From Aeromicrobium sp. Sec7.5 (GTDB lineage: Bacteria; Actinomycetota; Actinomycetes; Propionibacteriales; Nocardioidaceae): a stretch of DNA of 64,000 nt. Shown piece by piece: positions 33,269 to 41,345 of the stretch. Both the position numbers and the translations under genes were made by a program. Each line of letters begins with the position of its first letter. Position 1 is the stretch's first letter. The stretch covers positions 1,798,001 to 1,862,000 of the forward strand of contig NZ_JBAJIJ010000001.1 of NCBI RefSeq assembly GCF_036867135.1, in the 5' to 3' direction. Below the pieces are notes generated by a model. It had not been told where the DNA came from, made no database searches, and saw only the letters and a list, made by a program, of their open reading frames with translations.

Positions 33269-33339
33269 GGTGGGTTGGCCGAGAGGCGAGGCAACGGACT
33301 GCAAATCCGTGTACACGGGTTCAAATCCCGTACCCACCT
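33269..33339 (+). tRNA. tRNA-Cys(GCA)
   Basis: 71 nt. Acceptor GGTGGGT/ACCCACC, D-arm GGCCGAGAGGCGAGGC, anticodon stem CGGA/TCCG with loop CTGCAAA (anticodon GCA), T-arm CGGGTTCAAATCCCG. Confidence 0.95.
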
Positions 33340-33362
33340 CGATGACACAACTGAACACCCAC

Positions 33363-33434
33363 GGGCGATTGGCGCAGCGGTAGCGCGCTTCCCTGACACG
33401 GAAGAGGTCACTGGTTCAAACCCAGTATCGCCCA
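33363..33434 (+). tRNA. tRNA-Val(GAC)
   Basis: 72 nt. Nearly identical to the tRNA-Val(CAC) gene 1.2 kb away on the other strand. The anticodon stem CTTCC/GGAAG holds loop CTGACAC (anticodon GAC). Acceptor GGGCGAT/ATCGCCC. Confidence 0.95.
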
Positions 33435-33437
33435 CAG

Positions 33438-33475
33438 CAAGACCCCCGGATTCCTCGCCGATTCCGGGGGTCTTG
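33438..33475 (+). terminator. terminator of the tRNA cluster
   Basis: Arms CAAGACCCCCGGA (33438-33450) and TCCGGGGGTCTTG (33463-33475) pair perfectly. TCCTTTCC follows. It lies 3 nt after tRNA-Val. Confidence 0.85.
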
Positions 33476-33495
33476 TCCTTTCCAGGGAGGACGTC

Positions 33496-33858
33496 GTGAG
33501 CTCACGCTGCCCGTGCACCAGCGGTCTGCCGCTCGACGCCTGCTGCGGTCGCGTGCTGGCCGACCACGCCGCCGCAGCGACGCCCGAGCAGCTCATGCGC
33601 TCCCGCTTCAGTGCGTTCGCCCTCGGCGACGCCGCGCACCTCCTGCGCACCTGGCACGCCTCCACCCGGCCCGCGACGCTGACCCTCGACGACGCGGTCC
33701 GCTGGACGCGACTCGACGTCGAGCGGACTGACACCGCGCTCGTCGAGTTCACCGCCTTCTACCGCGGGCCCGGCGGACCCGGCAAGCAGCACGAGGTCAG
33801 CCGCTTCGTGCGCGAGGCCGACCTGTGGTTCTACCTCGACGGCGTGAGCCCGCTCTAG
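33496..33858 (+). CDS. YchJ family protein (SEC-C type N-terminus)
   Basis: 120 aa. The N-terminus CPCTSGLPLDACCG is a SEC-C-like zinc motif (CxC...CC), followed by LMRSRFSAFALGDAAHLLRTWHAST and the NTF2-like region VEFTAFYRGPGG and EVSRFVREADLWFYLDG of YchJ/UPF0225 proteins. GTG 33496 follows AGGGAGGA. Function not settled in the family. Confidence 0.88.
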   Translation: MSSRCPCTSGLPLDACCGRVLADHAAAATPEQLMRSRFSAFALGDAAHLLRTWHASTRPATLTLDDAVRWTRLDVERTDTALVEFTAFYRGPGGPGKQHEVSRFVREADLWFYLDGVSPL

Positions 33859-33897
33859 CGTCACCCGCTGAGGGCGGTGGGGCGCACCGCCTGCAGG

Positions 33898-34854
33898 TCA
33901 GGTCGCCGTCGCCGTCCCGGCGGGCCCGGTGGCGGGCCCACCCTCCGGAGCGACGCCGGGCACGCCGACGGGATCGCCATCCGGCTGCTCCTCGGGATGC
34001 CGGATCTCGTCGTACGCGGCGTTGATCGCCGCGCCGATCAGCACCGAGATCGACAGCACGTACAGCAGGAGCAGCACCGCGATGGGGGCGGCGAGCGGAC
34101 CGTAGATCGACGATCCTCCGCTGCTGAAACCCAGGACCCAACGCACGAAGTACGCACCGAGGATCCACATCGCGAGGGTGAAGAATGCCCCGGGCAGCCC
34201 CGAGCGCCAGCTCTTCCGGATCGGGACGGCCAGGTGGTAGAGCGAGCACAGGAAGCCGACCGACAGCAGCAGGACCGTGGGCCAGTAGAGCTGGGTCAGG
34301 ATGTCGACGCGGTCGGGAACCACCGCTTGCACGACGTCGGGCCCGGCGAGCAGCAGGGGGACCAGGACGATCCCGAGGACGAGGGCCACGACGTAGAGAC
34401 CGAACGACAGCGCCCGCGTCTTGACGATGCCACGGTGTCCGCCGAGCCCGTACATGATCGTGATCGTGTCGATGAACACGTTGAGCGCCCGCGAACCTGA
34501 CCAGAGCGCGAGCAGGAAGCCGATCGACACGACGTCGAAGCGTCCGCCGCGCAGCACCTCGTCGAGCGTCGGCGTGATCACGGCCTCGACCGTGCTGTCG
34601 GTCAGCGCTCGCGACGCGAGATCGATGACCCGGTCCTTGAGCACGTCGACCTGGGCGACCTGGTAGCGCTCAGCGATGAAGCCGATGGCGCCGGCGAGCC
34701 CGAAGACCAGCGGCGGCAGGGACAAGATGGCGAAGAACGCCGCCTCCGCCGCGAGACCGGTGACCCGGTTGCGGAAGCAGTTGCTGAAGGCATGGGCCGA
34801 GACGCGCGGCACCTGCCTCACGGAGTCCGGCCAGCCTGTGCGGGAGGCCGACAT
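33898..34854 (-). CDS. YihY/virulence factor BrkB family membrane protein
   Basis: 318 aa integral membrane protein with about six helices. The family core is visible: RNRVTGLAAEAAFFAILSLPPLVFGLAGAIGF, WSGSRALNVFIDTITIMYG, and GSSIYGPLAAPIAVLLLLYVLSISVLIGAAINA. It is often mis-named ribonuclease BN. The true role (transport or lipid-related) is unclear. The C-terminal ~40 residues are a Gly/Pro/Ala tail. I start at ATG 34854, since the longer upstream frame is antisense to the next gene's promoter region. Confidence 0.85.
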   Translation of the reverse strand: MSASRTGWPDSVRQVPRVSAHAFSNCFRNRVTGLAAEAAFFAILSLPPLVFGLAGAIGFIAERYQVAQVDVLKDRVIDLASRALTDSTVEAVITPTLDEVLRGGRFDVVSIGFLLALWSGSRALNVFIDTITIMYGLGGHRGIVKTRALSFGLYVVALVLGIVLVPLLLAGPDVVQAVVPDRVDILTQLYWPTVLLLSVGFLCSLYHLAVPIRKSWRSGLPGAFFTLAMWILGAYFVRWVLGFSSGGSSIYGPLAAPIAVLLLLYVLSISVLIGAAINAAYDEIRHPEEQPDGDPVGVPGVAPEGGPATGPAGTATAT

Positions 34855-35002
34855 GCGCTCCACCGTATCGGCACCGACCCGCCCGGACCGGGACCTCGGA
34901 AGCGCCGCGTCCGGCGGTGCTCGCACGGGTGACTTCGGTACGCTCCCCCGAGGCCCGACCGGGCGGCGATCGTCGCCCTGGCCACCCCGACAGGAGCCTG
35001 CC

Positions 35003-35629
35003 GTGCGCACTCTCACCTCCGCCGCCCTCCACGGCGCGATCATCACGCTCGCCGCCATCGCAGCGCTCCGCGGGACCGACCCGGTCCTCACGGTCGCGGT
35101 CGTCGCCCTCGTCGTGGTCCTGCTGACGTGGTTCGCCGCGCTGGCCGGCGACGAGGACGCGAGCAGGGTCGATGCCACCGGGACCCTCGCCGGCCTGACC
35201 CTCGCAATCGTCGGTCGGTCGCCGTGGGGCAACCTCCTGCCCGTCCTGGCCGTCCAGGCCGTCGTGGCGGTGGCGATCGGCGGGGCCGCGAACGCCCTCG
35301 CCGACCAGCTGGGGCCGACCCTCGTGATCGGCGAGCCGTCCATGGCCGCGGCGGCCATCGCCGCCGCCCTCGCCGGCCTGACCCTGGCGTGGGTCGTCCT
35401 GGCCATCGACGGCGCCGCGCCCGCCGCCCTGGCCGGTGTGCCCGCGGTGGTCGCCGGCGGCGTCGGTCCGATCGCCCTGGTCGTCGTCTTCCACCCCGCC
35501 GCGACGCTCGGACTGGCCACGGCGGGCCTGCTGCCGTGGGACGTCGCCGCGATCGCCCTCGCGGCGTCGGGTGTCGGCACGGTCATCGGCGCCTATGCGG
35601 TCAGCACGCTCCTGCCGGCCACCGACTGA
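35003..35629 (+). CDS. predicted integral membrane protein
   Basis: 208 aa, almost entirely hydrophobic, with about six helices and little else. Long Ala/Val/Leu runs alternate with short Asp/Gly turns (GDEDASRVDATGTLAG, VGRSPWGNLLPV). The size and helix count resemble small MIP/aquaporin-like or related channels, but I see no NPA motif. GTG 35003 is preceded by CAGGAG at 6 nt. Divergent from the YihY gene with a 148-nt shared upstream region. Confidence 0.65.
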   Translation: MRTLTSAALHGAIITLAAIAALRGTDPVLTVAVVALVVVLLTWFAALAGDEDASRVDATGTLAGLTLAIVGRSPWGNLLPVLAVQAVVAVAIGGAANALADQLGPTLVIGEPSMAAAAIAAALAGLTLAWVVLAIDGAAPAALAGVPAVVAGGVGPIALVVVFHPAATLGLATAGLLPWDVAAIALAASGVGTVIGAYAVSTLLPATD

Positions 35630-35766
35630 GCCCAGGGCGTGACCCACGCCACACACGGGTGCGCGGTTCCAGTGCCCCGCGGGAGCGCGTCTCACCATCT
35701 GGATGGTACGTCCGAATCGTGGGACATTTGTTTGGCGGATCACGCCGGCGCGGACAAACTCGTGCC

Positions 35767-35847
35767 ATGAAGTCCGCACATCCCGTCTGGCTCGTGGAGC
35801 GTCTCCACGTCGACCTGGGCCGTGCGCGCTCCTCGATGTGTCGCTGA
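35767..35847 (+). CDS. leader peptide of the sulfite reductase operon
   Basis: 26-codon frame beginning MKSAHPVWLVERLHVDLG and ending RARSSMCR then stop. This matches the actinobacterial leader peptides found ahead of sulfur-assimilation genes, whose end carries an Arg-Ser-x-x-Cys-Arg signature with a single late Cys. Translation across the Cys codon could sense cysteine supply and control sirA downstream (92 nt away). The frame has no partner on other strands and fits the expected site. Confidence 0.75.
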   Translation: MKSAHPVWLVERLHVDLGRARSSMCR

Positions 35848-35939
35848 TCCAGCGCCCCCGTTGACCGTTTGATCGTCCGGGCGCGCGGCAGCCGCCGTGT
35901 TCCGAGGCCTCGCCGTGCGCTCCTCCCGTGAGGAAGTCC

Positions 35940-37619
35940 ATGGCTCAGTCCGACACCGCCGCATCCCGCCGTCCCCGCCCCAAGCGCGGCGAGGGCCAGT
36001 GGGCGCTGGGGTACCGCGAGCCGCTGAACGCCAACGAGCAGTCCAAGAAGGACGACAACCCCCTCAACGTGCGGGCGCGCATCGAGAACATCTACGCGCA
36101 CCGCGGCTTCGACAGCATCGACCCTGGCGACCTGCGCGGCCGCTTCCGCTGGTGGGGGCTCTACACGCAGCGCAAGGCCGGCATCGACGGCGGCAAGACC
36201 GCGACGCTGGAGCCGGAGGAGCTCGACGCCGAGCACTTCATGCTGCGGGTGCGCATCGACGGCGGTCAGCTGAACCTCGAGCAGCTGCGCACGATCGGCG
36301 AGATCTCCACGACCTACGCCCGCGACACCGCCGACCTCACCGATCGCCAGAACGTGCAGTACCACTGGATCGACGTCCGCGACGTCCCCACGATCTGGGA
36401 GAAGCTGGAGTCGGTCGGACTCTCCACCCAGGAGGCCTGCGGCGACTGCCCCCGCGTCATCCTCGGCAGCCCGGTCGCCGGGGTGTCGAACGACGAGATC
36501 ATCGACGCCCGTCCCGCGATCGACGCGATCGAGAGCCGCTACATCGGTGACCGGGAGTTCTCGAACCTGCCGCGCAAGTTCAAGTCCGCCATCAGCGGCC
36601 ACCCCGGTCATGACGTCGTGCCGCAGATCAACGACATCGCCTTCATCGGCGCGGTTCACCCCGAGCACGGCGCAGGCTTCGACGTCTGGGTCGGCGGCGG
36701 GCTCTCGACCAACCCGATGCTGGCGCAGCGCCTGGGCGCCTGGGTGCCGATCGACGAGGTGCCCGAGGTCTGGGAGGGCATCGTCAGCATCTTCCGCGAC
36801 TACGGCTACCGCCGTCTGCGCGCCCGTGCCCGCCTGAAGTTCCTCGTGGCCGACTGGGGCATCGAGAAGTTCCGCGAGGTGCTCCAGACCGAGTACCTCG
36901 AGCGTGAGCTGATCGACCTCGACGCGCCCGAGGTCCCGGCCACGCCGGTCGACCACGTCGGCGTGCACCGTCAGAACGACGGCCGCTACTACGTCGGCGT
37001 CGCCTCCGCGGTGGGACGCATCTCCGGCACGCTGCTGACCCAGGTCGCCGACGTCGTCGAGGCGCACGGCTCACAGCGGGTCGCCACGACGCCGATGCAG
37101 AAGCTCGTCGTCCTGGACGTCGAGGAGGACCGCGTCGAGTCGCTCGTGAGCGCACTGGCCGAGCTGGGCCTCCAGGCCCGGCCCTCGGCCTGGCGCCAGA
37201 ACACGATGGCCTGCACCGGCATCGAGTACTGCAAGCTGGCGATCGTCGAGACCAAGCAGCGCGGCATCGACCTCGTGAACGAGCTCGAGCAGCGCGTCCC
37301 CGACCTCGACACGCCGATCACGGTCAACATCAACGGTTGCCCCAACTCGTGCGCCCGCATCCAGACCGCCGACATCGGCCTGAAGGGCCAGCTCGTGCTC
37401 GACGAGAACGGCGACCAGGTCGAGGGCTTCCAGGTCCACCTCGGCGGCGCCCTCGGTCTGCAGGCCGGATTCGGTCGCAAGATCCGGGCCCACAAGGTCA
37501 CCGGGGCCCAGCTGCCCGACTACGTCGAGCGACTGACCCGCGGCTTCCTCGCCGAGCGCACCGACGGCGAGTCCTTCGCCGGCTGGGTCGCCCGGGCCGA
37601 CGAGGAGGCCCTGCGATGA
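35940..37619 (+). CDS. sirA: assimilatory sulfite (nitrite/sulfite) reductase
   Basis: Sirohaem-[4Fe-4S] enzyme that reduces sulfite to sulfide with ferredoxin. It has 559 aa in two nitrite/sulfite-reductase repeats. Cluster ligands appear as CTGIEYC near residue 423 and NGCPNSCA near 465. The first half has the substrate/sirohaem arginine-rich stretches (RWWGLYTQRKAG, TDRQNVQYHWI, GDCPRVILG). ATG 35940 is preceded by GAGGAA at 5 nt. Followed by a Zn-ribbon protein and a sirohydrochlorin chelatase that supplies its cofactor. No cysH-like gene is next to it. Confidence 0.94.
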   Translation: MAQSDTAASRRPRPKRGEGQWALGYREPLNANEQSKKDDNPLNVRARIENIYAHRGFDSIDPGDLRGRFRWWGLYTQRKAGIDGGKTATLEPEELDAEHFMLRVRIDGGQLNLEQLRTIGEISTTYARDTADLTDRQNVQYHWIDVRDVPTIWEKLESVGLSTQEACGDCPRVILGSPVAGVSNDEIIDARPAIDAIESRYIGDREFSNLPRKFKSAISGHPGHDVVPQINDIAFIGAVHPEHGAGFDVWVGGGLSTNPMLAQRLGAWVPIDEVPEVWEGIVSIFRDYGYRRLRARARLKFLVADWGIEKFREVLQTEYLERELIDLDAPEVPATPVDHVGVHRQNDGRYYVGVASAVGRISGTLLTQVADVVEAHGSQRVATTPMQKLVVLDVEEDRVESLVSALAELGLQARPSAWRQNTMACTGIEYCKLAIVETKQRGIDLVNELEQRVPDLDTPITVNINGCPNSCARIQTADIGLKGQLVLDENGDQVEGFQVHLGGALGLQAGFGRKIRAHKVTGAQLPDYVERLTRGFLAERTDGESFAGWVARADEEALR

Positions 37620-37658
37620 CCGATCGCGAGATCAGCCCTGCGATGACCGATCGCGAGA
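37608..37658 (+). repeat. 27-nt tandem duplication at the sirA 3' end
   Basis: A 24-nt block (start GCCCTGCGATGACC, end GATCGCGAGA) occurs at 37608-37631 and again at 37635-37658. The first copy spans the sirA stop codon, so the second duplicates its ATGA start/stop context. Confidence 0.85.
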
Positions 37659-37675
37659 ACGGGGCAGAGCGATGA
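37616..37675 (+). CDS. possible 19-aa coupled peptide
   Basis: Frame MTDREISPAMTDRENGAER, whose ATG overlaps the sirA stop and whose stop overlaps the start of the Zn-ribbon gene (ATGA at both ends). The peptide itself contains MTDRE twice because of the 27-nt duplication. It may serve only to pass ribosomes on to the next gene, or be the remnant of a lost gene start. Confidence 0.35.
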   Translation: MTDREISPAMTDRENGAER

Positions 37676-37881
37676 CGATGCGCGCCGTGCCGTTCCACTG
37701 CCCCTACTGCGCCGACGAGGACCTGCGTCCGCACGGCGAGGCGCACGGGGCCTGGGAGTGTCGCAGCTGCATGCGTGCGTTCAAGCTCTCGTTCATCGGC
37801 CAGCTCAACCCGACCACGATCACCACCCACGCCCAGCCCTCCACCCCGGGGGCCGAGCACCACGAAAGGGGGACATCATGA
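37672..37881 (+). CDS. small Zn-ribbon protein of the sulfite reductase operon
   Basis: 69 aa with two Cys pairs: HCPYCADEDL and WECRSCMRAF, a classic zinc ribbon. Homologues of this size sit next to sirA in many actinobacteria. It starts at ATG 37672, or 37678 (MRAVPFHCPYC), which is closer to the family start. Its stop overlaps the chelatase start (ATGA). Probably an accessory to sulfite reduction, with unknown mechanism. Confidence 0.75.
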   Translation: MTMRAVPFHCPYCADEDLRPHGEAHGAWECRSCMRAFKLSFIGQLNPTTITTHAQPSTPGAEHHERGTS

Positions 37882-38642
37882 GCGCACCTGCACTCATTGC
37901 CCTGGCGCACGGCAGCCGCGACCCGCGGTCGGCCAGCACCATCACCGCCCTGACGGAGCTCGTCGCGTGCCTGCGTCCTGACCTCCGGGTGGCCCCCGCG
38001 TTCCTCGACCACTGCGACCCGAACCTCGACAGCGTCGTGGACCGGCTCGTGGCCGAGGGGCATTCCGAGATCGTCGTCGTCCCGTTGCTGCTGACGGAGG
38101 CCTACCACGCCAAGTACGACGTGCCCGCCGTCGTGGCGGCCGCAGCCCGGCGTCACGAGGGCCTGCGGATCGAGGCGACCGACGTGCTCGGCATCGAAGG
38201 TGCCCTGTTCCGCGTGCTCGACCTCCGGCTCCGTGAGGCGCTCAAGGACCGTCGCGTCCGTGAGCTCGACGCCCTCGTGCTGGCCGGTGCGGGATCCACC
38301 GATCCCGTGGCCAACGCGGCCATCGCCCGGGCCGCCCGCGCGTGGGGCGCCCACCACAAGCTGCCGACCATCGCGGCGTTCGCGTCGAGCGTGCCACCGG
38401 CGGCCGGCGAGGCCGTCCGGGCCCACCGGGCCGACGGACGTCGCCACATCGCCGTGGGCATGCTGTTCCTGGCGCCCGGGGTGCTGCCTGATCGCGTCCG
38501 CGAGCTGTCCTACGAGGCCGGGGCCGTCGCCGTCGCCGAACCGCTCGGCGTCAACGAGGAGATCGCCTCGATCATCCTCGCCCGCTACGCCGTCGGTGCC
38601 GTTGCCCTGGTGTCGTTCGACCATCTGTTCGCCGGCGCCTGA
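37878..38642 (+). CDS. sirohydrochlorin chelatase (CbiX/SirB type)
   Basis: 254 aa, two CbiX-like halves. The metal-site His lies in LIALAHGSRDPRSA, and VVVPLLLTEAYHAKYDVPAVV carries the second His motif. The second half repeats LVLAGAGSTDPVANAAI and HIAVGMLFLAPGVLPDRV. It inserts Fe2+ into sirohydrochlorin to give sirohaem for SirA (Co2+ in cobalamin paths). Context favours the iron enzyme. ATG 37878 is coupled to the preceding gene. Confidence 0.88.
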   Translation: MSAPALIALAHGSRDPRSASTITALTELVACLRPDLRVAPAFLDHCDPNLDSVVDRLVAEGHSEIVVVPLLLTEAYHAKYDVPAVVAAAARRHEGLRIEATDVLGIEGALFRVLDLRLREALKDRRVRELDALVLAGAGSTDPVANAAIARAARAWGAHHKLPTIAAFASSVPPAAGEAVRAHRADGRRHIAVGMLFLAPGVLPDRVRELSYEAGAVAVAEPLGVNEEIASIILARYAVGAVALVSFDHLFAGA

Positions 38643-38651
38643 GCACCTGGC

Positions 38652-39509
38652 TCACGACCCGGTCGCCGACTCCTCGCCGTCCAGGCGGGCGAGCTCGGTG
38701 GCCGGGTCGAAGTCGGCCCGGGGCCAGTCGAGCTCGAGCGATCGCAGCGCCTCGATGAGCACCGTCGCGACGGCCCAGTTGCGGTACCACTTGCGGCCGG
38801 CAGGCACCACGAGCCAGGGCGCCGCTGGGGTCGAGGTCCGCTCGACGGCGATCTCGTACGCCCGGCGGTAGTCGTCCCACAGCGCGCGCTCATCGAGGTC
38901 GGCCGGGTTGTACTTCCAGAACTTGGTCGGGTCACCGAGCCGAGCGCGAAGTCGTTTGGCCTGCACGTCGCGGTCGATGTGGAGCAGGCACTTGACGACC
39001 AGGCCACCGGAGTCGACGAAGCGCTGCTCGAGGTCGATGATCGCCCGGTACCGACGCTCGATCTCCTCGGCCGACGCCAAGGCCCGCACGCGGCCGATCA
39101 GGACGTCCTCGTAGTGCGACCGGTCGAACACCCCGAGCTGGCCGACCTCCGGCAGGCGTGCCTCGACGCGCCACAGGAAGTCGTGGGCGAGCTCCTCGGC
39201 CGTCGGCTTCCCGAACGACGACAGCACGAGCCCCTGGGGCTCGATGAGTCCACCGACGGCTCCGATCGTGCCGCCCTTGCCCGACGTGTCCATGCCCTGG
39301 AGCACCAGCAGGACCTTGCGGGGCGTCGAGCCGGCCCGTCCGCCCGCGTACAACCGTTCCTGCAGGTCGGCCAGCTCCGGACCGAGAGCCGCGAGGGCGG
39401 ACTTGCCGTCGGCCTTGTCGCCGTCGAACCCGGGGGTCGACCTGGCATCGACGCTCGTCAGGTCGATCGGTCCCGTGGCGGTCAGCAGGGTGCGCAGCTC
39501 GGTGGCCAT
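38652..39509 (-). CDS. ppk2: polyphosphate kinase 2 family protein
   Basis: 285 aa PPK2, which transfers phosphate between polyphosphate and nucleotides. Walker A LQGMDTSGKGG near residue 75, Walker B GVFDRSHYEDVL near 130, lid-type Arg/Lys stretch, then FWKYNPADLDERALWDDY and the end VPAGRKWYRNWAVATVL typical of the family. The class (ADP or AMP/GDP specific) cannot be told here. It is convergent with the chelatase gene and 9 nt from it. Confidence 0.92.
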   Translation of the reverse strand: MATELRTLLTATGPIDLTSVDARSTPGFDGDKADGKSALAALGPELADLQERLYAGGRAGSTPRKVLLVLQGMDTSGKGGTIGAVGGLIEPQGLVLSSFGKPTAEELAHDFLWRVEARLPEVGQLGVFDRSHYEDVLIGRVRALASAEEIERRYRAIIDLEQRFVDSGGLVVKCLLHIDRDVQAKRLRARLGDPTKFWKYNPADLDERALWDDYRRAYEIAVERTSTPAAPWLVVPAGRKWYRNWAVATVLIEALRSLELDWPRADFDPATELARLDGEESATGS

Positions 39510-39591
39510 GGAGGCAGTATGTCCGCGCTGATGCCGAACCGCCTGCTCACGGGCGGCGACGGAACTGGGATCACGGTCGTAGGCTGGGGGC

Positions 39592-40086
39592 ATGTACCCC
39601 GTGGCCCTGCTCGTGGAACGGGCGCTCAACGACCTCGATGCCGACCAGCTGGTCGCGCTGCACGAGGGATTGGACGAACCCGTCACCTACCACCTGGTTC
39701 TCCCGGTCGAGAGCTCCTCGGCCGCGCTCGCCTCGTCGCTCAGCTCGCTCGGCGCGGGCGAGATCGCTCCGGCCGTGGCACCGGAGCTCGTGCTCGACGC
39801 GGCCGACGAGGTCCGACGCCAGGGCGCCGACGAGCTCGAGGCCAGTGCGGCGCTGCTGCGCACCCGCGGCCAGGAGGTCGTGCCGCTGCTGACCGAGGAG
39901 GACCCGGTCGACGAGCTCGTGCGCGTGGTGCGCGAGCACGCGGCGGCCGAGGCCATCATCCTCACCGAGCCCCATTTCGTGAAGGCGTTCTTCGGGCTCG
40001 ACTGGTCGGCGCGCGCCAAGCGTGCGCTCGACGTCCCCACCCTTCACCTGATCGAGCACGTTCCCTTCGACGGACAGGCACGCTGA
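39592..40086 (+). CDS. universal-stress-like protein, 164 aa
   Basis: Soluble alpha/beta protein: MYPVALLVERALNDLDADQLV, VTYHLVLPVES, a helix around ADEVRRQGADELEASAALLRTRGQEVVPLL and AAAEAIILTEPHFVKAFFGLDWSARAKRALDVPTLHLIEH, which follows the order of universal-stress folds but lacks a clear ATP loop. A -10-like TAGGCT lies just before the ATG at 39592, so the message is nearly leaderless. Probably co-transcribed with msrB. Confidence 0.55.
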   Translation: MYPVALLVERALNDLDADQLVALHEGLDEPVTYHLVLPVESSSAALASSLSSLGAGEIAPAVAPELVLDAADEVRRQGADELEASAALLRTRGQEVVPLLTEEDPVDELVRVVREHAAAEAIILTEPHFVKAFFGLDWSARAKRALDVPTLHLIEHVPFDGQAR

Positions 40087-40087
40087 C

Positions 40088-40516
40088 ATGAGCAAGCAGG
40101 ACACCGACCGCACGTACGACGTCGCCAAGACCGACGACCAGTGGCGCCAGGAGCTGAGCTCCGCGGAGTACCACGTGCTCCGCCAGGCCGGCACCGAGCG
40201 GCCCGGCTCCAGCTCGTACGAGGCCGACCCGACCGTCGGCGTCTACGCGTGTCGCGCGTGCGGCGCCGAGCTGTTCCGCAGCGAGACCAAGTTCGACGCC
40301 CACTGCGGATGGCCCGCGTTCTACGGCCCCCTGGCCGGCGACAGCGTCGAGTACGTCGAGGACAAGTCGATGTTCCGCACCCGCACCGAGGTGCGGTGCG
40401 CGACCTGCGGCTCCCACCTCGGCCACGTCTTCGAGGGCGAGGGCTTCGACACCCCCACCGACCAGCGGTACTGCATCAACGGCATCGCGCTGCAGCTGCG
40501 CCCCGACGAAGCCTGA
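40088..40516 (+). CDS. msrB: peptide-methionine (R)-S-oxide reductase MsrB
   Basis: 142 aa enzyme that repairs R-methionine sulfoxide in proteins with thioredoxin. Zinc ligands are ACRACGAE and CATCGSHLG, the substrate stretch is HCGWPAFYGP, and the catalytic Cys lies in RYCINGIAL. It starts one base after the preceding stop, so co-translation is likely. Cytoplasmic, since no signal is present. Confidence 0.95.
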   Translation: MSKQDTDRTYDVAKTDDQWRQELSSAEYHVLRQAGTERPGSSSYEADPTVGVYACRACGAELFRSETKFDAHCGWPAFYGPLAGDSVEYVEDKSMFRTRTEVRCATCGSHLGHVFEGEGFDTPTDQRYCINGIALQLRPDEA

Positions 40517-40588
40517 GCGCTGCGGTCAGGCGACCGCTGACCCTGACCCACCGCCCCGGCCGCGGGCCGAGCGGAGCGAGGCAGGCGC

Positions 40589-40603
40589 CCGGGCGAAGCC
40601 CGG
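40589..40603. terminator. GC hairpin between convergent msrB and hemQ
   Basis: CCGGGC-GAA-GCCCGG, a tight 6-bp stem inside a GC-rich 114-nt gap that also has GAGCGGAGCGAGGC. There is no T-run, so this is only a likely bidirectional terminator. Confidence 0.45.
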
Positions 40604-40630
40604 CCGCGACGAGGACCGAGTCGCGCGCCC

Positions 40631-41341
40631 TCAGGGCCAGAGCTGCGCCAGCTCGTCCCACGTGCGCTTGCGGCCCGTGTAGAACGGGACCTCCTCGCGC
40701 ACGTGGCGCCGCGCACGGCTCGCGCGCAGCTCACGCATGAGGTCCACGATGCGGTGCAGCTCGTCGGCCTCGAAGGCCAGCATCCACTCGTAGTCGCCCA
40801 GGGCGAACGACGCCACGGTGTTGGCCCGCACGTCCGGGTAGGGGCGCGCCTGCATGCCGTGCTCCTTGAGCATGTCGCGACGCTCGTCCTCGGGCAGCAG
40901 GTACCACTCGTAGGACCGCACGAACGGGTAGACGCACACCCAGTCGCGGACCTCCTCGTCGGCCATGAAGGCCGGGATGTGCGACCGGTTGAACTCGGCC
41001 GGGCGGTGCAGCGCGGTCTGCGACCACACCGGTGCCATCCGGCTGCCGAGCGCCGTGCGACGGAACGCGTTGTAGGCGGCCTGGAGCGCCTCGGCGGTCG
41101 ACGCGTGCCACCAGACCATGAGATCGGCGTCGGCACGGATGCCACTGACGTCGTAGCTGCCCCGGACCACGACGTCGTCCTCGGCGAGTCGGGCCACGAG
41201 AGCGTCGACCTCCGCCGCCTCGGCGGCACGGTCCGCGTCACCCAGCACGCGATCGAGCCGGAACACCGACCACATCGCGTAGCGGATCGTGTCGTTGATC
41301 TCCTTGGCCAGCTTGCCCTGGTTCGGCACGCGCTCAGTCAT
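40631..41341 (-). CDS. hemQ: coproheme decarboxylase HemQ
   Basis: 236 aa chlorite-dismutase-fold protein that converts coprohaem III to haem b, the last step of the route used by actinobacteria and Firmicutes. Visible: [59 protein letters not shown] (with the Tyr and the His region of the haem pocket) and [16 protein letters not shown] 41341 is 4 nt after the hemG stop. Confidence 0.95.
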   Translation of the reverse strand: MTERVPNQGKLAKEINDTIRYAMWSVFRLDRVLGDADRAAEAAEVDALVARLAEDDVVVRGSYDVSGIRADADLMVWWHASTAEALQAAYNAFRRTALGSRMAPVWSQTALHRPAEFNRSHIPAFMADEEVRDWVCVYPFVRSYEWYLLPEDERRDMLKEHGMQARPYPDVRANTVASFALGDYEWMLAFEADELHRIVDLMRELRASRARRHVREEVPFYTGRKRTWDELAQLWP

Positions 41342-41345
41342 GACG

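Noticed and set aside
33898-34854. Ribonuclease BN annotation for the YihY protein
   Set aside because: The name is a historic error for this membrane family. No nuclease motif is present.
37878-38642. cysG-like or cobalamin chelatase function for the CbiX protein
   Set aside because: Context with sirA and the Zn-ribbon points to sirohaem iron insertion. No cobalamin genes lie near.
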